Positions 18,224 through 27,415 are shown, numbered from the stretch's first letter. The stretch is DNA of 64,000 bases from Edaphobacter lichenicola (GCF_025264645.1 NZ_CP073696.1:4402001-4466000); one strand, 5' to 3'. Translations and numbers: made by a program. The notes: generated by a model from the sequence alone, not told the origin.

Positions 18224-18802
18224 TCTCTAGTTTCCTTGTCTTGTTTCCTGTTCCAAACCAGACCGTGGCACTTCGTACAGTCGCGCAGGCATCGCGCGAT
18301 CCAATAGCAAATGGAAGTCCACTCCTGCCTTTGCAGACAGGTGGAGACGATCCTGTGTTGCCAGAATTCTCTCCGCTGGGCACCTAGGAAAGGTCAGGTT
18401 GCGGAGAGGAGTGGTTCAATGTAAAGCAGAGTGCGGAACGGCTGGGCGTGCAGAAAAACGTCTTGCGAATCGGGTTCGATAGTAGCACGGAAAAGATGGC
18501 CATTTTCATTGGTCTCGAGCAAAAAAAACAAGTTGCACCATAACCAGTGAAGAACGGAAAATCAGTCGCGCTGCAGCGAAAAAAAGCAGGGGAGGTCGCG
18601 TCATTCTTACCCACTGAGTATGCCCCCCTGCATCACTTTATGCATTTGTTCCTGCATGACTCCATGATACCTGTATCGCAGATCAACCTCCGCACATCCT
18701 GGGGTCTCCCTTGCGTGCGACACTCAACTTACGGAAAGATCACGATGTTGCTCTATAGCACTAAAGAACCTCGAGTCAGTGTGTGGCGTGAGGCGATTCC
18801 CC
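18224..18802. other. dnaA-rpmH divergent gap
   Basis: The gap between dnaA and rpmH totals about 670 bases. No gene or consensus DnaA box is visible on either strand. Short minus-strand frames lack ribosome sites. It must contain the dnaA promoter, but I cannot place it with confidence. Confidence 0.5.
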
Positions 18803-18831
18803 TGTGAAAATCCCGTCCTATCGGGTATACT
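18803..18831 (+). promoter_or_regulatory. Candidate rpmH promoter
   Basis: TATACT at 18826-18831 is a good -10 element, with TGTGAA 17 bases upstream as a poor -35. It lies 64 bases before the rpmH start, where the ribosomal-protein operon promoter is expected. Confidence 0.5.
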
Positions 18832-18895
18832 CAGAGATTGTTGCAACAGCCTAAAAGTTTGAGCAGGTGTTGTTCCCTGCGCAGGAGTTTTTGTC

Positions 18896-19051
18896 ATGCC
18901 GAAGCGTACTTTTCAACCCAACCGCCGCCACCGCGCCAAGACCCACGGCTTTCTTACCCGCATGAAGACCAAGGCAGGAGCCGCAGTGCTCAGCCGCCGT
19001 CGCGCCAAGGGCCGTCACAAGATCGCCGTCAGCGCCGGTTTCCGCGACTAG
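18896..19051 (+). CDS. rpmH: 50S ribosomal protein L34
   Basis: A 51-residue basic protein, [20 protein letters not shown] onward, matching L34 throughout (the [18 protein letters not shown] core and the HKIAVSAG end). The AGGAG ribosome site lies nine bases before the ATG. L34 is a small protein of the large ribosomal subunit and leads the conserved rpmH-rnpA-yidD-yidC-jag cluster that often flanks the origin. Confidence 0.98.
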   Translation: MPKRTFQPNRRHRAKTHGFLTRMKTKAGAAVLSRRRAKGRHKIAVSAGFRD

Positions 19052-19164
19052 TCTTTCCTGCTTGCTTCTTGTATTGAAGTTTCCGGATGTCCGGTCTGCT
19101 GAACGATCTCAAATGTTGAGGTTGTGCGACCGGCAAGTCCGATGGATATAAGCCCAGCAAATTC

Positions 19165-19214
19165 TATGGAATCCATATAGCCGTCGAGGCGGGGTAACTC
19201 TCGCCCTCGACGGC
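19165..19214. other. Inverted repeats in the rpmH-rnpA spacer
   Basis: Two hairpins lie here: TATGGA-A-TCCATA (19165-19177) and a longer stem with 10-bp perfect arms GCCGTCGAGG (19180-19189) and CCTCGACGGC (19205-19214). No T-run follows, so the second is more likely an mRNA processing or attenuation structure within the cluster than a strong terminator. Confidence 0.5.
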
Positions 19215-19299
19215 GTGCGTCTGTTTGGCGGCAGTGCAGCCTCTTCCAGCCTGTACCATGGTTGAAGCGGCTGATTTAGTGACTTCCACCCTACTATTT

Positions 19300-19758
19300 A
19301 TGACTTCCACTCCAAACTCGATCTTTCGGCTGCGGAAACATGCTGACTACCAACGCGTGTATAAGGCGAGCCGGAAGCAGTTTGCGAAGCAGATGAGCTA
19401 CTTTTTTACGTTGCGTCCGCAGCTGGGGCCTGACGGAACACCGCTGCGCGATGTGGACGCTTCGAGCCCCCGCGTGGGCCTGACGGTTGGCAAAGTGATG
19501 GGGAAGGCGGTCGATCGCAATCGCATCAAGCGCCGTATGCGGGAGGCGGTACGCAAAAATCTTTCAACGCTGAATACGCCGGTGGATGTGATTCTCCATC
19601 CGCGGCGCAGCGTGATCGATCTCGACTTTCCAACCCTGGAGCGCGAGGTTGCGACGGTGTTTCGTGCGATTCAAAGAGCTGCGGGCAAGAACACTGCAAG
19701 CCACAGCGATGGCGCGGCTAAGCGGCGCGAAGGCTCAGCTACTCTCGAAGCGAAGTGA
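19300..19758 (+). CDS. rnpA: Ribonuclease P protein component
   Basis: A 152-residue RnpA, the basic protein that assists the RNase P RNA encoded at 1564-2040. FRLRKHADYQRVYKASRK opens the fold, and the RNR signature appears as VGKVMGKAVDRNRIKRRMRE around 63-82. The C-terminal tail (SHSDGAAKRREG) is longer than usual. The start is uncertain: the frame is open upstream with an ATG at 19258 and a GTG at 19279. I chose 19300 because it places the conserved fold near residue 9, though no strong ribosome site is visible. Confidence 0.92.
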   Translation: MTSTPNSIFRLRKHADYQRVYKASRKQFAKQMSYFFTLRPQLGPDGTPLRDVDASSPRVGLTVGKVMGKAVDRNRIKRRMREAVRKNLSTLNTPVDVILHPRRSVIDLDFPTLEREVATVFRAIQRAAGKNTASHSDGAAKRREGSATLEAK

Positions 19759-19770
19759 ACGAACCTGAAG

Positions 19771-20103
19771 ATGAACGAACCTGAACCCAGCCTCGCAGTA
19801 CGCGTTACGTATGGCTTCTACAAGTCGGTGTTGTCGCCGATCCTGCATGCCTTCAGTCCGACGCAGTGCCTGTATCTTCCGACGTGCTCGGAGTATGCGT
19901 ATGTTGCGCTGGTTCGATTCGGGGTTTGGAAGGGCTCGTGGTTGGCGCTTCGGCGGCTGGCGCGTTGCCATCCGTTCGCGAAGGGCGGGGTTGATCCGGT
20001 GCCGTTGCGAAACTCCGGGGCGATCCAACCGTCCGCATGCCCACAGACCATTTATCATAGAGCTAGCGTCTGCGAATCATCTACAAATTCACTGAGACGT
20101 TAG
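19771..20103 (+). CDS. yidD: Membrane protein insertion efficiency factor YidD
   Basis: A 110-residue protein with the YidD hallmarks: YGFYKSVLSPILHAFSPTQC, then LYLPTCSEYAYVALVRFG with conserved cysteines, and CHPFAKGGVDPVP. YidD is a small amphipathic protein at the inner membrane that assists YidC. It begins 12 bases after rnpA and is followed 30 bases later by yidC. The last 25 or so residues (AIQPSACPQTIYHRAS onward) extend beyond the usual domain and look unconserved. Confidence 0.95.
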   Translation: MNEPEPSLAVRVTYGFYKSVLSPILHAFSPTQCLYLPTCSEYAYVALVRFGVWKGSWLALRRLARCHPFAKGGVDPVPLRNSGAIQPSACPQTIYHRASVCESSTNSLRR

Positions 20104-20133
20104 CGCAAGTCAGCAAAGAATAGGAAGTCTCTT

Positions 20134-21957
20134 TTGGCAGAGTTCAAAAACCCCAATCAACAGGGCGGCGGCGACAATAAATCGCTCCTCGTCATGATGG
20201 TCGTTCTGGTCACCGTGTTCTTCGGCTTGCAGTACTTCCGCGCCAAGAACAACCCTCAGACCGTGTCGCCTAACTCTACGCAAAGCGCGACATCCGGTGG
20301 ACAAACCGCTGCGCAGCCGGGGATGTCCGCTGCTGTCAGCTCACAAGCTGCTCTGCCGCTTGCGGCGGGTGCGACGGCTGGATCGTCGGTGCCGGCGGTG
20401 CAGGCTCCTGCCGAGTCCACGACCGTTGTTGAGAATGAGCTCTACCGCATCACGTTTACGAATCGCGGCGCTCAGGTTACGAGCTGGGTGTTGAAGAAGT
20501 ACAAGGATAGCGATGGCAAGCCGTTGAATATTGTTCATACGGATGCGGCAAAGAAGTTCGGCTATCCGCTGTCGCTCTACACGTATGACACTGCGCTGAC
20601 GACTGGTTTGAGCCAGTCTCTTTATGTTGCTTCGGCTACGGGCGATCTTGCTGCTCCGGCGAGCCTCACATTTAAATATTCGGATGGTGGGACACAGGTC
20701 ACCAAGACTTTTTCATTCGACGAGACGTATGTTCTTCATGCCGATGTCGAGGTGACTCGCAACGGCGCGCCGGTTCGTGCGCTGATCAACTGGCCAGGCG
20801 GCTTTGGCGACCAGGACAACGCGTCGGCCTACGCGAGCGGTCAGCTGGATGTTGCGCGCAATGCGAAGGAAGAGCATCTTGCGGCGAAGAAGGTGTCTGG
20901 TGGCGAGACGCTGAATGGGCCGTTTGACTGGGCCGGAACCAGCGATAACTACTTTGCTGCGATCTTCCTGCCGGATTCGCCAGAGACTGCGACGGTTGCG
21001 ACCTTGCATAACACGCTCGATGTGGCGAAGACGATTCGCCGAACGGGGCTTGGTTCCGGCGCGCCGGCGAAGGGAGCGATTGAGGTTCCGATTCTGGGAG
21101 CGGCGCTCGGCGATAAGAGCGGCCATACGCAGACCCGGGTTTATGTTGGGCCGAAAGCGGTCAACGTTTTGCGTAGCATTCACGCGACGGGCAATACCAT
21201 TTCGCTCGAACCACTGCTGGACTTCGGCTTCTTTGGGCCGATCGGCAAGTACCTGTTCCTGGCGCTTCAGTTCATCCATGCCCATGTTGTTTCGAGCTGG
21301 CCTGGCGCGTGGGGATGGTCGATCGTTCTGCTTACTGTGCTGATTAACGTCGTTTTGCTGCCGCTGCGGATCAAGACCATGCAGAGCGGGCTGAAGATGC
21401 AACGAATTCAGCCGCAGATGGATGCGATCAAGGAGCGGTACAAGAAGTACAAGGCGACCGATCCGAAGCGCAACGAGATGAACGTCGAGATCATGAAGCT
21501 GCAGAAGGACAATGGCGTGAATATGTTCGGTGGCTGTATTCCGACGCTGATCCAGTTTCCTCTGTTGATTGCGTTCTTCAGCATGCTTCCCAAGGTCGTC
21601 GAGCTTCGCCAGTCTCACTGGTTCTGGCTGCCCGATCTTTCGAGCGCCGACCCATACCATATTCTGCCTATCGTTATGATCGTCAGCCAGTTCCTGGTGC
21701 AGTTCTATACTCCGTCGCCGGGCGTCGATCCGCAGCAGCAGAAGATGATGGCGTTTATGATGCCTGCGGTCTCGGGCTACATGACGTGGAACTACGCCTC
21801 TGGCCTGGCCCTCTACTGGACCATCGGTAACCTCATCAGCATCATCCAGCAGTCGGTGATGAATCGGACGAGCATTGGCCGCGAGATGCGCGAGATTGCC
21901 GCCAAACGGGCCCGGCGCAAGGCAGGCACCCCTACGACCATCTCGGGGAAGCGATAA
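20134..21957 (+). CDS. yidC: Membrane protein insertase YidC
   Basis: A 607-residue YidC/Oxa1 insertase of the Gram-negative type. It has one N-terminal helix (SLLVMMVVLVTVFFGLQYF), a low-complexity Ala/Ser stretch, a large periplasmic beta domain at about 95-360, and the conserved five-helix C-terminal domain (WSIVLLTVLINVVLLPLRIK, then GGCIPTLIQFPLLIAFFSML). It starts at a TTG, with AGGAAG eight bases upstream and no in-frame ATG nearby. It places proteins into the inner membrane with or without SecYEG. The tail is basic (AAKRARRKAG), as in ribosome-contacting YidC. Confidence 0.97.
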   Translation: MAEFKNPNQQGGGDNKSLLVMMVVLVTVFFGLQYFRAKNNPQTVSPNSTQSATSGGQTAAQPGMSAAVSSQAALPLAAGATAGSSVPAVQAPAESTTVVENELYRITFTNRGAQVTSWVLKKYKDSDGKPLNIVHTDAAKKFGYPLSLYTYDTALTTGLSQSLYVASATGDLAAPASLTFKYSDGGTQVTKTFSFDETYVLHADVEVTRNGAPVRALINWPGGFGDQDNASAYASGQLDVARNAKEEHLAAKKVSGGETLNGPFDWAGTSDNYFAAIFLPDSPETATVATLHNTLDVAKTIRRTGLGSGAPAKGAIEVPILGAALGDKSGHTQTRVYVGPKAVNVLRSIHATGNTISLEPLLDFGFFGPIGKYLFLALQFIHAHVVSSWPGAWGWSIVLLTVLINVVLLPLRIKTMQSGLKMQRIQPQMDAIKERYKKYKATDPKRNEMNVEIMKLQKDNGVNMFGGCIPTLIQFPLLIAFFSMLPKVVELRQSHWFWLPDLSSADPYHILPIVMIVSQFLVQFYTPSPGVDPQQQKMMAFMMPAVSGYMTWNYASGLALYWTIGNLISIIQQSVMNRTSIGREMREIAAKRARRKAGTPTTISGKR

Positions 21958-22076
21958 TTTCATTTTGGGAAAAAGGTCGGTATATCTTTGAACTTTTGCA
22001 ATAACCCGGACGTCTCCGTGTTTGAATACGTTTGTAGAGTCAAACAATCGATGCCTAACATCTTGTATCCTCAACA

Positions 22077-22703
22077 ATGACAATTTTTTTCAATCAGAGT
22101 CAAGCAGAGGAAAAGATTGAAGACTTCCTGAGGGTTCTCACCGACACAGGCGGTCTCAATTTGAAGTTTGAAATCCTTGCCTGCAACGGCCAAGTGCAAC
22201 CCGACACCGACGATCCCGTTGGTGAGGGATCCCAGTCTGTCTCCTCCGACTCACCAGCTACTACCACTCTTCCTTGTATCAAAGTCGAATTGAGTGGGCC
22301 CGATACAGCCCTTCTTCAGGCGCGCAACGGCGAACTTCTGCACTCGATCGAGCACGTCGCTGCGAAGATTCTGCGGCTCGAGCCGGATGCCCACGATCTC
22401 ATCTCCTTCGACGCTGAAAACTTCAAAGCCAATCGCGACCGCGAACTTCAGGAAAGAGCTGATTCAGCCGTCCAGCTGGTTCGCTCGACGGGGCGCCCCT
22501 ACTCGTTTCCACCGATGACCTCGCGCGAACGACGCATGCTGCACCTGGCACTGGCAAAGTCCGGTCTTCCGACAGCCTCGTCAGGCGAGGTTCCGCGACG
22601 CTTCGTGGTTCTCTATCCCGAAGGTTTTAAGCCTGGGCAGCCGACGCAGCCAGCCACGGAAGATCGCACTCGCGCCATCCGCAATAGCTTTCGCCGCCGA
22701 TGA
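22077..22703 (+). CDS. jag: Jag/KhpB-like KH-R3H RNA-binding protein
   Basis: A 208-residue protein in the normal jag position after yidC. A KH-like segment spans about 70-110, with the NGELLHSIEHVAAKILRL helix. The R3H domain follows at about 115-175, with the motif SRERRMLHLAL supplying the Arg and His. The N-terminal Jag_N domain of Firmicutes proteins is absent, and an acidic loop (DTDDPVGEGSQSVSSDS) interrupts the first part. KhpB proteins bind small RNAs and mRNAs with KhpA and influence cell division. mnmE, the usual next gene, is instead 37 kb away. Confidence 0.88.
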   Translation: MTIFFNQSQAEEKIEDFLRVLTDTGGLNLKFEILACNGQVQPDTDDPVGEGSQSVSSDSPATTTLPCIKVELSGPDTALLQARNGELLHSIEHVAAKILRLEPDAHDLISFDAENFKANRDRELQERADSAVQLVRSTGRPYSFPPMTSRERRMLHLALAKSGLPTASSGEVPRRFVVLYPEGFKPGQPTQPATEDRTRAIRNSFRRR

Positions 22704-22721
22704 CGATTCCGTAGAGACTGC

Positions 22722-23285
22722 TTAGCTCTGGGAACTCCGGAGTAAGCCCGGATCACCCCACCGACTTGTCTTGGCATCTCCACCGGCCTGTGTTGTTGCC
22801 GAGACGAGACGGCCGTCGAGATACTTGTGCCACTCCTCGGACTCTGCTACCTGCTTTAGCAGCGCATTCCGCTGCACCAGATACGCCGTCAGGTGCCGAC
22901 GCAGAAATATGCTCGTCGCAATACGTCCCAGCAGACCCCACGGCGCAGAAAATCGAATCTCATCCCGCATGCGTGTGCCATCGTTCATCGCGGCGAAGTG
23001 ATGGTCATGCTCGAAGTGCCTAAACCGGCCCGCAATCATGACATCCTGAATGTGGGAGTAGGGACGCAGTATTTCGATCCTGATGGTGTGGTTGAGTGTG
23101 ACCCCAAAGTGGCGACCCTGAAAGGTCACCATCTCTCCCTTGTTGATCAGTCCGGTCGTGACGCCGGCAACCGCTTTTTCTCGTGACGAATGTGCCGATG
23201 CGGTATGAAGATCCACACTCAGACTCAGCAGGAAGCACCGTTCTACCGGTGCATCAATCCAGGTCTCGAGTCGAATCCTTTCCAT
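22722..23285 (-). CDS. SRPBCC/START-like ligand-binding protein
   Basis: A 187-residue protein starting MERIRLETWIDAPVERCFLL, the classic first strand of SRPBCC (polyketide-cyclase-like) proteins. The FRHFEHDHHFAAMNDGTRMRDEIRF stretch and WGLLGRIATSIFLRRHL helix are shared with the gene at 24319. The ATG at 23285 with GGAG upstream is favoured over a GTG nine bases earlier. Proteins of this type bind hydrophobic ligands; the actual ligand is unknown. It is convergent with jag, 18 bases apart. Confidence 0.75.
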   Translation of the reverse strand: MERIRLETWIDAPVERCFLLSLSVDLHTASAHSSREKAVAGVTTGLINKGEMVTFQGRHFGVTLNHTIRIEILRPYSHIQDVMIAGRFRHFEHDHHFAAMNDGTRMRDEIRFSAPWGLLGRIATSIFLRRHLTAYLVQRNALLKQVAESEEWHKYLDGRLVSATTQAGGDAKTSRWGDPGLLRSSQS

Positions 23286-23331
23286 GGGCTCCACCGATCG
23301 ACTGCTCCGTGCCTAGCGTAATGCAACAACC

Positions 23332-24240
23332 TTACGCCAGGAGCAATATCTTTCCTATTCCGCCCTTTTCGGCTGCCGCGTGCGCTTTTCCAGCTTCAGA
23401 TAAAGAGACCATTCGATCGATGGGAATCTTGAGTTTGCCCGCCAGCACGTCTTTCGCCATGGTGTGAAGTGTCTTCGAGTCCGGCACGGCTTGAACCGGC
23501 TCGATCCTGACGGTGGGATGCATGTTCGCATACGACGGCGGACCGAGCACCGAAGCAAAGACTCCTCCTTGCTTCACCTTTCCCAGAAGCTTCGCAGCGG
23601 TTTCACCGCCAACCGTGTCGGCGACGGCGTCGACAAACCCTAGCTTCTCCATCGCGGTTGCGTCATCGAGTGGCAGCACCGTATCTGCGCCGAGCGTTGC
23701 CGCGTCCTTCACCTGCGACTTTCTTACGCCTGCAATGACGATGGCACCGGCCTTCTTCGCTGTCCACACCGCCGAACGGCCTACTCCACCAACTGCTCCG
23801 GTCACCAGTACCGTCTGCCCAGACTGAATCTTTGTGCCTCGCGTAATCAGCTGTTCTCCGGTCAATGCTACGAGTGGGAGCGCTGCGGCTTCAATCAGAT
23901 CCAGATGCTCCGGCACGTGTGCGAGATCGGTTGCCTTCACCACGACCAGCTCGGCATAGGCTTTTACGGTAAGCGCCATGACTCGATCGCCGGGGGCAAA
24001 CCCAGTGACGCCTTCGCCGACCTCGCGCACGATGCCGGATATGTCTCTTCCGATGATCGCAGGCAGCACAAGCGGGAAACGTGCCTTCGCTTCTCCGCTG
24101 CGCATCTTGTAGTCGATGGGGTTCACACTGCTTGCTGCTACTCGAACCAGAACCTCACCTTTGCCGGCCACGGGATCGGGATAGCTCTCGTACTTCAACT
24201 TGTCGGGCCCACCATACTCATGCAAGACGACAGCATTCAT
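23332..24240 (-). CDS. NADP-dependent oxidoreductase, quinone-oxidoreductase-like (MDR)
   Basis: A 302-residue zinc-free medium-chain dehydrogenase. MNAVVLHEYGGPDKLKYE opens the catalytic domain, ASSVNPIDYKMRSGE is the typical substrate-site strand, and VLVTGAVGGVGRSAVWTAKKAGA is the NADPH-binding Rossmann motif. Such enzymes reduce quinones or enals. The ATG at 24240 follows AGGTG; an ATG at 24252 is possible but lacks a site. It lies between two SRPBCC paralogues on the same strand, which suggests shared regulation or one local duplication. Confidence 0.87.
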   Translation of the reverse strand: MNAVVLHEYGGPDKLKYESYPDPVAGKGEVLVRVAASSVNPIDYKMRSGEAKARFPLVLPAIIGRDISGIVREVGEGVTGFAPGDRVMALTVKAYAELVVVKATDLAHVPEHLDLIEAAALPLVALTGEQLITRGTKIQSGQTVLVTGAVGGVGRSAVWTAKKAGAIVIAGVRKSQVKDAATLGADTVLPLDDATAMEKLGFVDAVADTVGGETAAKLLGKVKQGGVFASVLGPPSYANMHPTVRIEPVQAVPDSKTLHTMAKDVLAGKLKIPIDRMVSLSEAGKAHAAAEKGGIGKILLLA

Positions 24241-24318
24241 AACACACCTCATGGTGTGAGATGCAAGGATGAGTCAGCGTGTCCGGCCGTCTGCCGGGCG
24301 TTTACAAATAAGTTTTTA

Positions 24319-24825
24319 TTATGCGGAAGTCCGTGATGCGCTCTTCTTCAAGTTCGAGGTCTCCGGCAGGTATTGCCGCCACTCGTCGCTCTCGGCCACC
24401 CTCTTGAGCAGGCGCATCCTCTTGCGAAGCAGCCGCGAGATGTGCGGCACCAGTATGAATCGCGCCACAAGTCCACCAAGCCATCCGAACGGCATGGTGA
24501 ATCGCAGCTTGTCGTTCAGAACTGTGCGGCCATCCATAAAGTAGAGGTGATGGTCGTGCTGGAATCGTCTGAAGCGTCCGCGTCCCATGGTGTCTTGAAA
24601 GAAGGTGGGCCGTTCATATTTTGTGATCAGGCTTTCATGCATCTGCGGGAAGCCGAACTTCCATCCGGCCCACAAAAGCCTATCCCCGCCTTCAATCAGC
24701 CCGCTGGTCTTGCCTTCAATCGGCTTCATCCCAAGCGTTCGTCCCACTAGCTCGATATTGGTCGAGAGCAAAAAGCACCTCTCGATCGGAGCATTGATAT
24801 GGACGCTGTCGCTAATCGTAAACAT
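24319..24825 (-). CDS. SRPBCC/START-like ligand-binding protein
   Basis: A 168-residue paralogue of the protein at 22722. It shares HINAPIERCFLLSTNIELV, FRRFQHDHHLYFMDGRTVLND and the closing RMRLLKRVAESDEWRQYL. AGGAG stands five bases before the ATG. It probably binds a hydrophobic small molecule; annotations such as cell-division inhibitor are often attached to this family without proof. It begins the three-gene minus-strand group 24319-23332-22722. Confidence 0.75.
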   Translation of the reverse strand: MFTISDSVHINAPIERCFLLSTNIELVGRTLGMKPIEGKTSGLIEGGDRLLWAGWKFGFPQMHESLITKYERPTFFQDTMGRGRFRRFQHDHHLYFMDGRTVLNDKLRFTMPFGWLGGLVARFILVPHISRLLRKRMRLLKRVAESDEWRQYLPETSNLKKSASRTSA

Positions 24826-24995
24826 TGAACTCCTGTAGAAAAATTCTACCGTTCCACTCGCTGCCCACTCAATCGAAAATTAGCTTGCCTGTACCATTCC
24901 ACACGGGACCGTGCAGAATTTCTATCTCTCTTACATTTGTGTTCCGGTCCATTCGCTTTGATGCAGATGTCGATCCAAGTCGTCGTCTGTGAACA

Positions 24996-25349
24996 CTAAG
25001 CGTATCCACGTTCTGCTTCCGCCTTCTGATGGCAGCTATGGCACACCAACTGCGTATTTCTTGCAGTATACCCATCCATCGCTCGGAACCGGTCTAACTC
25101 TGCTCCTCGCTCCGGCAATGGAGCCTGACACAGTGCACAGAGTCCGCGCTGACTCTTCCGTTTTGCATCCTTCAGCTTGCGTCGCTGCGTTGGCGTGCCG
25201 CGCTCATCGAACTCGAGCCGCTTGAGGATGTAGCGGCGCATTTGAAAGAGGCGGTCGCGGTCTTCGCCTACGACTGTGGCGATTCGACCGCGCAGCTCTT
25301 CGAGGATCGCAATTGCTGCCATCCGATCTTCGTCAGAGAGCGAAGCCAT
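24996..25349 (-). CDS. Small HNH-like zinc-ribbon protein
   Basis: A 117-residue basic protein. After a charged helical N-terminus (RLFQMRRYILKRLEFDERG), the last 50 residues carry GLCALCQAPLP, then ELDRFRAMDGYTARNTQLVCHSCHQ. The CxxC and CxxC(H) pairs flank an LDR...NTQL core like that of HNH endonuclease zinc ribbons. The catalytic first His is not obvious, so it may be a non-catalytic or diverged HNH protein. It lies 35 bases downstream of thrS on the same strand. Function unknown. Confidence 0.7.
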   Translation of the reverse strand: MASLSDEDRMAAIAILEELRGRIATVVGEDRDRLFQMRRYILKRLEFDERGTPTQRRKLKDAKRKSQRGLCALCQAPLPERGAELDRFRAMDGYTARNTQLVCHSCHQKAEAERGYA

Positions 25350-25384
25350 TGTGAACCCTCATGCGCGTTAGCGTGCAACCGCCT

Positions 25385-27415
25385 TCACAGTGCAACCGTC
25401 TTCGAAGACACCAGCTCCTTCGCCCTCTCGATAAAGTCGATGAGCGAGATGCTGCCCTCATCGCCCTTGCCTCGCGTGCGGACGCTTACGGCTTCGGCTG
25501 CTGCTTCTTTATCTCCCATGACCAGCACGAAGGGTACCTTCTGCAGGGTGAACTCGCGAATCTTCGCGTTCATCTTTTCATTTCGCACATCGAGTTCGAC
25601 GCGCAGGCCTGCGGCTTCGAGCTTCGCCTTCACCGATGTGGCGTACTCTACATGCTTCTCTGAGATCGGCACGATTCCGATCTGGACTGGCGCCAGCCAT
25701 AGCGGAAACGCACCGGCGTAGTGCTCGATGAGCACACCGAAGAACCGCTCGACCGAACCGAAGAGTGCGCGATGCACCATTACGGGTTGATGCAGCTCGC
25801 CATCTTCGCCCTTGTACTCCAGCTCAAAGCGGGCAGGCAGGTTGAAGTCGAACTGCACTGTGGAGAGCTGCCAGAGACGGCCGAGCACGTCGACGAGTTT
25901 GATGTCGATCTTCGGGCCATAGAACGCCGCTTCACCTGGAATCGTCTTGAAGGGAATTCCTTTCCGCTCCAGAACATTCTTCAGCGATCCGGCAGCCAAC
26001 TCCCAGTGTTCGTCTGTACCGACATAGCTCTTCCGGTCTTTAGGATCCCAGGTCGAGAGTTCCACCTTGAACTCTGCAAACCCGAAGGTCTTCAACACGC
26101 TTTCAGCAAACTCGACGCAACCCGCAATCTCGTCTTCAATCTGAGCTGGGGTGCAGAAGATGTGGGCGTCGTCCTGCGTGAAGCCGCGTACTCGCAAGAG
26201 CCCGTGCATAGTGCCGCTGCGCTCGTAACGGTAGACGTTGCCGAGTTCCGCATAGCGAACTGGAAGATCGCGATAGCTCTTCGGCGAGTTTTTGTAGATG
26301 AGAATGTGACCGGGGCAGTTCATCGGCTTGAGGCGGTACTCCGCGTCATCCAACTCCATCGGCGGATACATGTTCTGCGAGTAGAAGCCTTCGTGCCCGG
26401 AGATCTTCCAGAGTTCGCGGCGCATGATGTGCGGGGTGTAGACCATTTCGTAACCGCGACGGATACATTCATCGCGCATCCAGTCTTCCATGGTCTTGCG
26501 AATGAGGCCGCCCTTTGGATGCCAAAAGATGAGGCCTGACCCTGCGACCTCCTGGATGGAGAAGAGGTCGAGCTGCTTGCCCAGCACACGGTGGTCGCGG
26601 GCTTTGATCTCTTCGAGGCGCTTGAAGTGGGCATCGAGATCCTTGGCGTTGAAGAACGCGGTGCCGTAGATGCGCTGCAGCTGCTGGTTCTTCTCATCGC
26701 CGAGCCAGTACGCTCCTGCGACTGACGTCACTTTGAATGCCTTCACTCGTCCCGTCGAGGGCACATGCGGGCCTCGGCAGAAGTCGACGAACTTGCCATT
26801 GCGGTAGAGCGAGATCTCATCGCCCGGCTGCGTGAACTTCTCGATGAAGTGGACCTTCATGAACTCACCGTGTTCGGCGTAGTCCTTCAGACCCATCTCG
26901 CGCGACTCTTCTTCGCGGATGAACTTCTCATCGCGCGCGACTACTTCGCCCATGCGCGTTTCGATGGCTGCGAGATCCTCGTCGCTGAACGGCGTCTCGC
27001 GATAGACGTCGTAGAAGAACCCCGCGTCCGTCGCCGGACCATGCCCGAGCTTCGTTTCGGGGAACAGCTCCAGGATTGCCGTCGCCATGACGTGCGCGGC
27101 GGAGTGTCGCACAACCTTGAGCGCAGCTTCGTCGGTCTCTTTAAGCAGCTCCAGCGCAACATCTTCGTTCAATGGGGCAGCAAGATCGACGAGCCGCTCT
27201 CCGCTCTCGGTGCCACCGTACATCTCTGCCTCTGAGGTCTCCTCGGTGGCGGTCGTACCGGCGGCCACAGGCATCAGCGGACGAATCCGTGCCACAACAA
27301 CTGCTGCAGCCAGCCGCGGCGAGATGCTCATCGCCACATCGTGTGCTGTCGTACCGCGCGGAACCTCGCGCACTGAACCGTCCGGAAGCTGAATCTTGAT
27401 CGTCTGCTCGCTCAC
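25385..27415 (-). CDS. thrS: Threonine-tRNA ligase
   Basis: A 676-residue class II synthetase. The TGS domain (1-75, IQLPDGSVREVPRG) is followed by the editing domain with the HxxxH motif RHSAAHVMA and the catalytic core with zinc-binding MNCPGHILIYK near 364 and motif 2 YRYERSGTMHGLLRVRGF. An anticodon-binding domain closes the protein (PVQIGIVPISEKH). It charges tRNA-Thr and clears mischarged Ser. It starts at GTG; ATGTGA overlaps the start, so the GTG frame is clear, but no ribosome site is evident. The TGS region holds a small extra insert (VAAGTTATEETSEAE). Confidence 0.97.
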   Translation of the reverse strand: MSEQTIKIQLPDGSVREVPRGTTAHDVAMSISPRLAAAVVVARIRPLMPVAAGTTATEETSEAEMYGGTESGERLVDLAAPLNEDVALELLKETDEAALKVVRHSAAHVMATAILELFPETKLGHGPATDAGFFYDVYRETPFSDEDLAAIETRMGEVVARDEKFIREEESREMGLKDYAEHGEFMKVHFIEKFTQPGDEISLYRNGKFVDFCRGPHVPSTGRVKAFKVTSVAGAYWLGDEKNQQLQRIYGTAFFNAKDLDAHFKRLEEIKARDHRVLGKQLDLFSIQEVAGSGLIFWHPKGGLIRKTMEDWMRDECIRRGYEMVYTPHIMRRELWKISGHEGFYSQNMYPPMELDDAEYRLKPMNCPGHILIYKNSPKSYRDLPVRYAELGNVYRYERSGTMHGLLRVRGFTQDDAHIFCTPAQIEDEIAGCVEFAESVLKTFGFAEFKVELSTWDPKDRKSYVGTDEHWELAAGSLKNVLERKGIPFKTIPGEAAFYGPKIDIKLVDVLGRLWQLSTVQFDFNLPARFELEYKGEDGELHQPVMVHRALFGSVERFFGVLIEHYAGAFPLWLAPVQIGIVPISEKHVEYATSVKAKLEAAGLRVELDVRNEKMNAKIREFTLQKVPFVLVMGDKEAAAEAVSVRTRGKGDEGSISLIDFIERAKELVSSKTVAL

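Noticed and set aside
18224..18895. Origin in the dnaA-rpmH gap
   Set aside because: No near-consensus DnaA box could be found on either strand, while several occur upstream of dnaN.
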